Below, piece by piece: positions 1-5,185 of a stretch of DNA of 5,241 nt. The notes under the pieces were generated by a model. The model saw only the letters and a list, made by a program, of their open reading frames with translations. It was not told the origin of the DNA and did not search any database. Numbering within the stretch: the stretch's first letter is position 1; every line of letters starts with the position of its first letter. The position numbers were made by a program, and so were the translations under genes. The DNA lies in NCBI GenBank assembly GCA_947374535.1, contig CANCCJ010000174.1:1-5241 (forward strand). Direction: 5' to 3'. The stretch comes from Comamonadaceae bacterium. Lineage in GTDB: Bacteria > Pseudomonadota > Gammaproteobacteria > Burkholderiales > Burkholderiaceae.

Positions 1-826
1 AAACCTACGCCACCATCGAAGGTGGCTCGCTCAAAATCACGCCTGCGGTGTCCCGCTCATTGCTGTGCCCACCACAGCGGGCACGGGCAGCGAGGTGGCG
101 CGTGGGGCCATTCTCATCTTGGACGATGGGCGCAAGCTGGGTTTTCATTCGTGGCACTTGGTGCCCAAAGCCGCGCTGCTCGACCCCGAACTCACCCTCG
201 GTTTACCCCCTGCCCTCACCGCTGCCACGGGCATGGACGCCATTGCCCACTGCATGGAAACGTTCATGGCTGCACCGTTCAACCCGCCTGCTGATGGCAT
301 TGCACTCGACGGCCTCACACGCGGCTGGGCGCACATTGAGCGCGCGACTAACAACGGCCAAGACCGTGACGCACGCCTCAACATGATGAGTGCCTCCATG
401 CAAGGCGCGATGGCGTTTCAAAAAGGCTTGGGTTGCGTGCATTCCCTCAGCCACAGCTTGGGCGGCGTGAACCCGCGCTTACACCACGGTACTTTGAACG
501 CCATGTTTTTGCCCGCTGTCGTGCGCTTCAATGCCGAAGCTGAATCGGTACAAAAAGAGCGTCGCATGCAGCGCATGGCCTATGCGATGGGCTTGGGCGA
601 AATACACCACCCGCTAGAAGCTGCCGAGGCCATTGCCCAAGCCATCACCGCCATGAACGCCCGTTTAGGCCTGCCCAAAGGCTTGGCCGAGATGGGCGTG
701 GAGATGGCATGGTTTGACAAAATCATCGAAGGCGCCATGGCCGACCACTGCCACAAAACCAACCCGCGCATTGCCACTGAGCAGGAGTACCGCGAGATGC
801 TGCAAGCGGCGATGTCACGAGGTTGA
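1..826 (+). CDS. Iron-containing alcohol dehydrogenase, 5'-truncated and apparently frameshifted
   Basis: C-terminal two thirds of a group III (Fe-dependent) alcohol dehydrogenase, a cytosolic NAD(P)-dependent oxidoreductase family; the substrate cannot be read from sequence. From position 53 the frame gives PLIAVPTTAGTGSE, the family's nucleotide-binding PTTAGTGSE signature. Numbering from the GTG codon at 65, the metal ligands are visible as Asp58 and His62 in GMDAIAHCME, His126 in GCVHSLSH and His141 in LHHGTLNA. About 273 residues are present against roughly 380 for the family, so the N-terminal GGGS/D-type half lies off the window. Bases 3-50 read TYATIEGGSLKITPAV, which fits the family, but in a different frame from the rest. 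The GTG at 65 falls inside the signature and is not a true start. The stop TGA (824-826) is 2 bases from the end of the convergent DUF1330 gene. The family call is firm; intactness is doubtful. Confidence 0.9.
   Translation, partial: NLRHHRRWLAQNHACGVPLIAVPTTAGTGSEVARGAILILDDGRKLGFHSWHLVPKAALLDPELTLGLPPALTAATGMDAIAHCMETFMAAPFNPPADGIALDGLTRGWAHIERATNNGQDRDARLNMMSASMQGAMAFQKGLGCVHSLSHSLGGVNPRLHHGTLNAMFLPAVVRFNAEAESVQKERRMQRMAYAMGLGEIHHPLEAAEAIAQAITAMNARLGLPKGLAEMGVEMAWFDKIIEGAMADHCHKTNPRIATEQEYREMLQAAMSRG
50..54 (+). other. Probable one-base deletion (frameshift) in the dehydrogenase gene
   Basis: Frame 3 (bases 3-50) reads TYATIEGGSLKITPAV and frame 2 (from base 53) reads PLIAVPTTAGTGSE. Both are family-like and would be contiguous in an intact protein. 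Only two bases (51-52) lie between codon GTG 48-50 and codon CCG 53-55, so one base is missing. Adding one C to the CCC run at 52-54 restores a continuous reading, V-S-P-L-I-A-V. It may be a homopolymer sequencing or assembly error, or a real lesion. Confidence 0.75.
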
Positions 827-828
827 AC

Positions 829-1116
829 TTAGGCTTCGTAAGTCGTCAGCACCACATCGGCCGCTTCTTTGCGAAGCGGAATCAACGCTTGATACGCCGC
901 CGAGTTGTGCCAACCATCGGCCTCGGCCAGCGAGGGAAAACGAATCACCACGATGTCGGCATGCGGGCAGTCGCCCGACAGTGCCCTCACCTGATCACCA
1001 CGAAACACCAGCTCACCGTGCCACGGCACCAAAGTGGCCAAGACTTGGCCTCGGTACTCAGCCCATTTCGTGGGGTTCTTCACGGTCATCTGACCGACGA
1101 CATAAGCTTGACGCAT
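829..1116 (-). CDS. DUF1330 family protein (small dimeric ferredoxin-like fold)
   Basis: A complete 95-residue protein matching the DUF1330 layout. It opens with a beta strand (AYVVGQMTV, residues 4-12) and a W-x-x-Y helix (Trp18, Tyr21). Next come the central HGELVFRG strand (33-40), a VVIRFPSLAEADGWHNSAAY segment (56-75) and a closing R-K-E-A-A-D helix. Members are small cytosolic alpha/beta proteins with a dimeric ferredoxin-like barrel; no reaction is established. The ATG (1116-1114) is fixed by AAGGAG five bases upstream. It is last in the tex/patatin-like cluster, 9 nt after the preceding stop, so it is probably co-transcribed and translationally coupled. No catalytic residue can be assigned, so a specific function should not be inferred. 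Its stop faces the dehydrogenase stop across 2 bases. Confidence 0.9.
   Translation of the reverse strand: MRQAYVVGQMTVKNPTKWAEYRGQVLATLVPWHGELVFRGDQVRALSGDCPHADIVVIRFPSLAEADGWHNSAAYQALIPLRKEAADVVLTTYEA
861..879. other. Short perfect hairpin near the convergent gene ends
   Basis: CCGCTTC (861-867) and GAAGCGG (873-879) form a 7-bp GC-rich stem with a 5-base loop. It lies inside the 3' end of the DUF1330 gene and 35 bases beyond the dehydrogenase stop. No T-tract follows on either strand, so it is not a classical intrinsic terminator. It could still slow or stabilise the 3' end of the dehydrogenase transcript, or be a by-product of the Leu-Arg-Lys-Glu-Ala-Ala codons. Confidence 0.3.
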
Positions 1117-1121
1117 GGTGA

Positions 1122-1127
1122 CTCCTT
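1122..1127 (-). promoter_or_regulatory. Ribosome binding site of the DUF1330 gene, overlapping the upstream stop codon
   Basis: On the minus strand AAGGAG (1127-1122) sits 5 bases before the DUF1330 ATG. Its first two bases are also part of the TAA stop (1128-1126) of the patatin-like gene. Ribosomes terminating on the upstream gene therefore stop on this site, the usual geometry for translational coupling. Confidence 0.85.
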
Positions 1128-2184
1128 AAAGACGATGCACGGCTGCCAAATGCGGCTTGGTCAACCATTCCGAAAACTCTTCTGCCAACTGCGCACTCGC
1201 TCGTGCCGCAGCTTGCCAAACCTTCACCCGTCCTTCGAAGTCTGAGGCATAGGTCATGAAGTCACTGCGGTCTGGCAGCTTGCCATTAGGCAATGTGTTG
1301 ACCCACTCGGGGTTGGGGGCTAACACGATGGTGTTGTCTAAAAACGGGGTGGACTTGTGCCGCCACTTCAGCGCTTTGTCGAGCCAGCCGGGCACCACAG
1401 CTTTTTGAAAATGCGGGTACAGGACCAGCCCTTTGTAGTTGAGGTGCAAGTGGTAGTCGGTGATGCCGCCGTCCCAATACGCGCCCGGTGGGGCGTCGGG
1501 TATGTCGTGCACCGCTTGCAGCACAAACGGAATCGAGCAACTGGCTTGTAACGCCGCCATGAAGTTGCGCGCGTTCAGCGCCATGTGTTGGGTGGCAAAG
1601 TCTCTGGCATCGAATGGCAACTCGCCTCGGGTAGAAAACACCACGCGCTCCAGCCACGCACCCATGGCTTTGCGCTGCACGGCATTGCACACATACGCAC
1701 CCGCATAACCCAAAGGCGTGAGCACCGGATGCTCGCGGTGCAAGATGTGTTTGCCATGCGAGGTCACCACATGCAGGCGGTAGCGCGGGTGGTTTAGCAC
1801 TTCATTTACATGCCCACCGTAAAAGCTGTGCAGTGTTTGGCTAAATTCATCGCTGACTTGTTTGGCTGTGGGGCGCTTCTGTCCTTCAGGCACTTGGTAC
1901 TCTTGATGAATGTAGTCGTGCGACAGTCGATCAAAGCCCTGCACGGGCTTATCCAAACACGCGGTCGCCATGCGCCAAGTACCAATGGATGCGCCAACGA
2001 GGTCGATGGGCTGGTTGCTTTGCGGCAACCACTCGCCAAACAAAAAGCGGTCGAGTGCCCCAAGGATTAAACCCTTAGGCCCACCCGCTGCACCAGGTAT
2101 GACAGCGATGTGTTCAGGCCTCAAACCGTTGGCCTCGATGTGGGCCAAGGCTTTGGGGCCGACGTAGATGTGCAGAGCTTTCAA
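1126..2184 (-). CDS. Patatin-like phospholipase family protein
   Basis: A 352-residue predicted patatin-fold serine lipid hydrolase. The three family signatures appear in order. The oxyanion-hole loop is GAAGGPKG (31-38), the nucleophile elbow GASIG (64-68) carries Ser66, and the DG motif WDGGITDYH (237-245) carries Asp238, giving the Ser-Asp dyad. Family members cleave acyl esters of phospholipids or neutral lipids; the actual substrate is unknown. No signal peptide or membrane helix is evident, so it is probably cytosolic or peripheral. The start is TTG (2184-2182): no ATG precedes the catalytic motifs (the next Met is residue 72, after Ser66), and AAGG lies 7 bases upstream of the TTG. The gene begins 15 bases after the tex stop and ends 9 bases before the DUF1330 start, consistent with one operon. 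The roughly 170 residues between Ser66 and Asp238 fit a patatin domain, and nothing suggests inactivation. Confidence 0.9.
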   Translation of the reverse strand: MKALHIYVGPKALAHIEANGLRPEHIAVIPGAAGGPKGLILGALDRFLFGEWLPQSNQPIDLVGASIGTWRMATACLDKPVQGFDRLSHDYIHQEYQVPEGQKRPTAKQVSDEFSQTLHSFYGGHVNEVLNHPRYRLHVVTSHGKHILHREHPVLTPLGYAGAYVCNAVQRKAMGAWLERVVFSTRGELPFDARDFATQHMALNARNFMAALQASCSIPFVLQAVHDIPDAPPGAYWDGGITDYHLHLNYKGLVLYPHFQKAVVPGWLDKALKWRHKSTPFLDNTIVLAPNPEWVNTLPNGKLPDRSDFMTYASDFEGRVKVWQAAARASAQLAEEFSEWLTKPHLAAVHRL

Positions 2185-2191
2185 AGCGCGG

Positions 2192-2195
2192 CCTT
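2192..2195 (-). promoter_or_regulatory. Shine-Dalgarno supporting the TTG start of the patatin-like gene
   Basis: Minus-strand AAGG (2195-2192) lies wholly in the 15-base gap after the tex TAA and 7 bases before TTG (2184). It decides the start in the absence of an upstream or nearby ATG/GTG. The core is short (four bases), so initiation may depend partly on ribosomes arriving from tex. Confidence 0.6.
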
Positions 2196-2199
2196 GTGC

Positions 2200-4572
2200 T
2201 TACTTCTTCAAGCCTTGCAACTTAGCAAACGCACTCGCCATGGCTGAACCTGCAGCCGCTTGTGGTGGTGCGGTATAGCCGCTGTTGTAGCTACCACCCC
2301 CACGTTGACGGTTGTCACGCCCCGCGTGTTCAAAGCGGTTGTCGCGTGGGCCGTCTTTACGAGCAGGCGCAACGTCCATCTTCATGGTCAAGCTGATGCG
2401 TTTGCGGGCCACATCTACTTCCAGCACTTTCACCTTGATGATGTCGCCGGTCTTCACCACTTCGCGTGCGTCGGTGATGAACTTGTTGCTCAGTTGGCTG
2501 ACGTGAATCAAGCCGTCTTGGTGCACGCCCAAATCGACAAACGCACCAAAGGCGGCCACGTTGCTGACGGTGCCTTCGAGCACCATGTCGACCTTGAGGT
2601 CTTTGATGTCTTCCACGCCGTCTTGCAGCTTGGCCACTTTGAAGTCAGGGCGTGGGTCGCGACCTGGTTTTTCGAGTTCGCTCAAGATGTCTTTGACGGT
2701 GATCACACCCACGGTGTCATTGGCAAACAGCTCGGGCTTCAAGGTTTTGAGCATGTCGGCGCGGCCCATCAGCTCGGCCACGGGCTTGCCCGTTTGCGCC
2801 ATGATGCGCTCGACCACCGGGTAGGTTTCGGGGTGAACCGCCGTCATGTCCAGCGGGTTGTCGCCATCGCGGATGCGCAAAAAGCCTGCGCTTTGTTCGA
2901 ACGTTTTCGCGCCTAGGCCAGTGACTTTGAGCAACTGCTGGCGGTTGGCAAACGCGCCGTTGGCTTCGCGCCAACGCACCACGGCTTTGGCGGTGGTGGT
3001 GGAGAGGCCCGACACGCGGGTGAGCAGCGGCACGCTGGCGGTGTTGAGGTCCACGCCTACTTTGTTCACGCAGTCTTCCACCACGGCTTCGAGGGTGCGG
3101 GCGAGTTCGCTTTGGTTCACATCGTGTTGGTACTGGCCCACACCGATGGATTTGGGGTCGATCTTCACCAACTCAGCCAAGGGGTCTTGCAAGCGGCGCG
3201 CAATGCTGGCTGCGCCGCGCAGGCTCACATCCACATCAGGCATTTCATTGCTGGCGTATTCACTGGCGCTGTACACCGATGCACCCGCTTCACTCACCAC
3301 CACTTTGTCGATGACTTTTGACGCGTCGTGTTTGGCCATGAGCTTGATCAGCTCACCCGCCAGTTTGTCGGTCTCACGGCTGGCTGTGCCGTTGCCAATG
3401 GCAATCAGGTTCACGCCGTGTTTCTCGGCCAGCTTGGCCAAGGTGTAGAGCGAGCCGTCCCAGTCTTTGCGGGGCTCGTGTGGATACACGGTGGCGGTTT
3501 CCACCAGCTTGCCCGTGGCATCGACCACAGCCACTTTCACGCCAGTGCGGATGCCAGGGTCGAGGCCCATCACCACGCGTGGGCCTGCAGGTGCGGCCAG
3601 CAGCAAGTCGCGCAAGTTGTCAGCAAACACTTTGATGGCGACCTTCTCGGCTTCTTCACGCAAACGCGTGAACAAGTCGCGCTCGGTGGAGAGGCTGAGT
3701 TTCACGCGCCACGTCCATGCCACGCATTTGCGAATCAGGTCGTCCCCTGCCCTGCTGGAATGGCTCCAGCCGAGATGCAAAGCAATCTTGCCTTCGGCCA
3801 AGCTGGGCTTGCCCGGCTCGGGTTCGACGGGTAATACCAGTTTGGCATCGAGCATTTCGAGTGCGCGGCCACGGAACACGGCCAAGGCGCGGTGCGATGG
3901 CACGCGACCAATGGGTTCGTCGTAATCAAAGTAGTCACGAAACTTCGCCACGTCGGGGTTGTTTTCGTCTTTGCCGGCAGCGAGCTTGCTGCGAAACAAG
4001 CCTTCGGCCCACAGCCACTCGCGCAAGCTTTGAATGAGTGCGGCATCTTCGGCCCAGCGCTCACTGAGCAGGTCGCGCACGCCATCCAGCACGGCGGCGA
4101 CTGATGAGAAGTCAGCCCCCTCGATCTTGCCTGCGGGCAAGATGAACGCTTCGGCCTCTACATTGGGGTTCAGTGTGGGGTCGGCAAACAATTTGTCGGC
4201 CAGTGGCTCTAAGCCCGCTTCTTTGGCAATCATGCCCTTGGTGCGGCGCTTGGGCTTGAACGGCAAGTAAATGTCTTCCAACTCTTGCTTGGTCGGTGCT
4301 GCTTCGATGGCGGCCAACAGCTCGGGCGTGAGTTTGCCTTGTTCTTGAATGCTTTTGATCACCGCTGCACGGCGGTCTTCCAACTCGCGCAGGTAGCTCA
4401 GGCGCGCTTCGAGTTCGCGTAGTTGAATGTCGTCCAAACCGCCTGTGACTTCTTTGCGGTAACGGGCAATAAAGGGCACGGTCGCGCCGCCGTCGAGCAG
4501 CTCCACAGCAGAGCGCACTTGGGCTTCTGAGATTTTGATTTCGTTGGCAAGTTGCCGAGTGATTTTTTGCAT
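2200..4572 (-). CDS. tex: Tex (YhgF-type) transcription accessory protein, S1 RNA-binding
   Basis: A complete 790-residue Tex protein, a cytosolic nucleic-acid-binding factor named for its effect on toxin expression in Bordetella pertussis; its precise molecular role is not settled. Domains in order: an N-terminal helical Tex region (about 1-320) with VPFIARYRKEVTGGLDD (32-48) and LEDIYLPFKPKRRTKG (98-113); a YqgF/RNase H-like domain from VVMGLDPGIRTGVKVAVVD (333-351); the conserved SIGVGQYQHDVNQ segment (475-487); helix-hairpin-helix repeats (about 505-565, with VSGLS and VTGLGAKTF); and an S1 domain (about 660-731, GTVSNVAAFGAFVDLG and DGLIHVSQLS). A Gly/Arg/Asn-rich tail of about 55 residues follows. 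Length is close to the family norm (about 770-790). The ATG at 4572 aligns with known Tex N termini, although no good Shine-Dalgarno precedes it. It is the first gene of the three-gene minus-strand cluster. Confidence 0.98.
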   Translation of the reverse strand: MQKITRQLANEIKISEAQVRSAVELLDGGATVPFIARYRKEVTGGLDDIQLRELEARLSYLRELEDRRAAVIKSIQEQGKLTPELLAAIEAAPTKQELEDIYLPFKPKRRTKGMIAKEAGLEPLADKLFADPTLNPNVEAEAFILPAGKIEGADFSSVAAVLDGVRDLLSERWAEDAALIQSLREWLWAEGLFRSKLAAGKDENNPDVAKFRDYFDYDEPIGRVPSHRALAVFRGRALEMLDAKLVLPVEPEPGKPSLAEGKIALHLGWSHSSRAGDDLIRKCVAWTWRVKLSLSTERDLFTRLREEAEKVAIKVFADNLRDLLLAAPAGPRVVMGLDPGIRTGVKVAVVDATGKLVETATVYPHEPRKDWDGSLYTLAKLAEKHGVNLIAIGNGTASRETDKLAGELIKLMAKHDASKVIDKVVVSEAGASVYSASEYASNEMPDVDVSLRGAASIARRLQDPLAELVKIDPKSIGVGQYQHDVNQSELARTLEAVVEDCVNKVGVDLNTASVPLLTRVSGLSTTTAKAVVRWREANGAFANRQQLLKVTGLGAKTFEQSAGFLRIRDGDNPLDMTAVHPETYPVVERIMAQTGKPVAELMGRADMLKTLKPELFANDTVGVITVKDILSELEKPGRDPRPDFKVAKLQDGVEDIKDLKVDMVLEGTVSNVAAFGAFVDLGVHQDGLIHVSQLSNKFITDAREVVKTGDIIKVKVLEVDVARKRISLTMKMDVAPARKDGPRDNRFEHAGRDNRQRGGGSYNSGYTAPPQAAAGSAMASAFAKLQGLKK

Positions 4573-4605
4573 TGTTAGATGGTTTTTGGCAAAGCGTGGG
4601 AGTTT

Positions 4606-4645
4606 GCCATAAGCGAACTATAGGTATTTGTCTAAAAGTTATTGA
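4606..4645 (-). promoter_or_regulatory. Candidate tex operon promoter
   Basis: The minus strand offers two overlapping sigma-70-like readings. One has a good -10, TATAGT (4622-4617, five of six consensus), with a poor -35, TCAATA (4645-4640), at 17 bp. The other has a good -35, TAGACA (4634-4629, five of six), with a poor -10, TATGGC (4611-4606), also at 17 bp. Either gives a 5' leader of a few tens of bases before the tex ATG. The location is plausible; the choice between readings is not resolved. Confidence 0.35.
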
Positions 4646-4729
4646 GACGCGGTCACAAAGTAAGCGTTGGTCCGATGTCGAGGTGCCTGAAAGATGAATA
4701 CCTCGTCACTCAATTTTCATGACTGATTT

Positions 4730-4768
4730 TTAATTTTGAAAACTTGTCGATAGTTTTGTTAATTTTGA
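4730..4768 (+). repeat. 10-bp direct repeat TTAATTTTGA, AT-rich
   Basis: TTAATTTTGA occurs exactly at 4730-4739 and 4759-4768. A relaxed copy, TCAATTTTCA, lies at 4710-4719. The three AATTTT cores start at 4712, 4732 and 4761. Each exact copy runs directly into a -35-like hexamer (TTGAAA at 4736-4741, TTGACG at 4765-4770). It may be an A/T-tract promoter element, a protein site or simple composition bias. Confidence 0.45.
4736..4764 (+). promoter_or_regulatory. Weak candidate promoter for the lipoprotein gene
   Basis: TTGAAA (4736-4741, five of six consensus) is followed after 17 bases by TTAATT (4759-4764, three of six). Transcription would start near 4771, beside the ACGCTT tandem repeat. 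A second -35-like TTGACG (4765-4770) lacks a convincing -10 at the right distance. The AT richness of this stretch makes chance matches easy. Confidence 0.25.
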
Positions 4769-4831
4769 CGCTTTAAAACGCTTACTTAGGTGGACATTGC
4801 GATCGCCGAAGACAAAAAATACGATGCGCCC

Positions 4832-5185
4832 ATGTTGAGCACATCGCACATTCGCGCCACACGCATCCTCTGGGTGTTGTGTTTTTGTGCGTGGGTGCAA
4901 GGGTGTGCGGTGGTCAGTGAAACGGAATACAAAGAGTTCACCCCCATGGCACCTCATTCAAGGGTGATGAACCAGGTCAATCTCACCTGGGAAGTTAGAG
5001 AGGATGTGGGTGACTATTGCAAGCAAGCTCAAAAAAAAGCAGGCACCTCAAACGCCCCGCCGATTGCCTGTGCGGTTTGGGTCGCGTCCTCCAACCAATG
5101 CAAAGTCATCACGGGCCCTAATCCCAACCATGTGGTGTTGGGGCATGAGGTTCGACATTGCTTTGAGGGGCACTTTCACCGTTGA
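4832..5185 (+). CDS. Small predicted lipoprotein with HExxH zinc-protease-like motif
   Basis: From ATG 4832 this is a 117-residue protein. The N terminus has basic residues (His6, Arg8, Arg11), a hydrophobic run ILWVLCFCAWV (12-22) and then QGC, placing a lipobox cysteine at Cys25. It therefore probably becomes a lipid-anchored envelope protein of about 93 residues. The C terminus carries HEVRH (105-109), the HExxH pattern of zinc metallopeptidases, followed by CFEGHFHR with Gly113, His114 and His116 as possible further ligands. Mature cysteines 63, 80, 90 and 110 could form two disulfides in the periplasm. The reading frame also opens with GTG at 4790, but that adds an acidic 14-residue leader that would spoil the signal peptide, so ATG 4832 is preferred, though no clear Shine-Dalgarno precedes it. 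The Gln at -2 of the lipobox is unusual. I do not recognise a named family; protease activity is unproven, and 93 residues is very small for one. Confidence 0.75.
   Translation: MLSTSHIRATRILWVLCFCAWVQGCAVVSETEYKEFTPMAPHSRVMNQVNLTWEVREDVGDYCKQAQKKAGTSNAPPIACAVWVASSNQCKVITGPNPNHVVLGHEVRHCFEGHFHR

Larger units (their letters stand above)
829..4572 (-). other. Predicted operon: tex, patatin-like hydrolase, DUF1330
   Basis: The three genes share a strand with gaps of 15 and 9 nt, and each downstream gene has its ribosome binding site in or across the gap. No terminator-like structure lies between them. The only intergenic space large enough for a promoter is upstream of tex. Co-transcription is inferred from this spacing; internal promoters cannot be excluded. 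Confidence 0.75.
4658..4787. repeat. Exact 11-bp inverted repeat in the divergent intergenic region
   Basis: AAGTAAGCGTT (4658-4668) is the exact reverse complement of AACGCTTACTT (4777-4787), with 108 bases between the arms. Read outward, AACGCTTACTT faces tex on the minus strand and the lipoprotein gene on the plus strand. The right copy also belongs to a tandem ACGCTT-TAAA-ACGCTT (4768-4773 and 4778-4783, 10 bp apart, about one helical turn). The arms are too far apart for a simple hairpin. A shared regulator site for the two divergent genes is possible but inferred. Confidence 0.5.

Noticed and set aside
65..67. GTG at 65 as the start of the dehydrogenase
   Set aside because: It falls on the Val of the AVPTTAGTGSE nucleotide-binding motif. 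The family has about 100 residues before this point, and the frame is open to the window edge.
714..1245. Plus-strand open frames (714-1121 and 823-1245) over the end of the dehydrogenase and the DUF1330 and patatin-like genes
   Set aside because: They overlap confidently called genes, have composition typical of out-of-frame translation and show no domain.
2184..2201. Hairpin between tex and the patatin-like gene sequestering or presenting the Shine-Dalgarno
   Set aside because: On the mRNA strand only AAGC/GCTT pairs cleanly and an A-C mismatch interrupts the stem, so it is too weak to support.
2260..2916. A 218-codon plus-strand open frame antisense to tex
   Set aside because: It lies wholly within the unmistakable Tex coding sequence. 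Its His/Val/Phe-rich composition is the usual artefact of reading a GC-rich gene backwards, and it shows no domain signature.
2846..3448. A 200-codon plus-strand open frame antisense to tex
   Set aside because: Ser/Thr/Leu-rich shadow of the Tex helix-hairpin-helix region with no recognisable motif.
3328..3834. A 168-codon plus-strand open frame antisense to tex
   Set aside because: Shadow of the Tex YqgF-like domain region; no motif or ribosome binding site of note.
4790..4831. GTG at 4790 as the start of the lipoprotein
   Set aside because: It would put an acidic, non-hydrophobic 14-residue leader before an otherwise standard signal peptide, and no Shine-Dalgarno precedes it.
4573..4831. 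tRNA, riboswitch or small RNA in the intergenic region
   Set aside because: No cloverleaf, conserved aptamer core or terminator with a T-tract could be found; only repeats and weak promoter-like hexamers.
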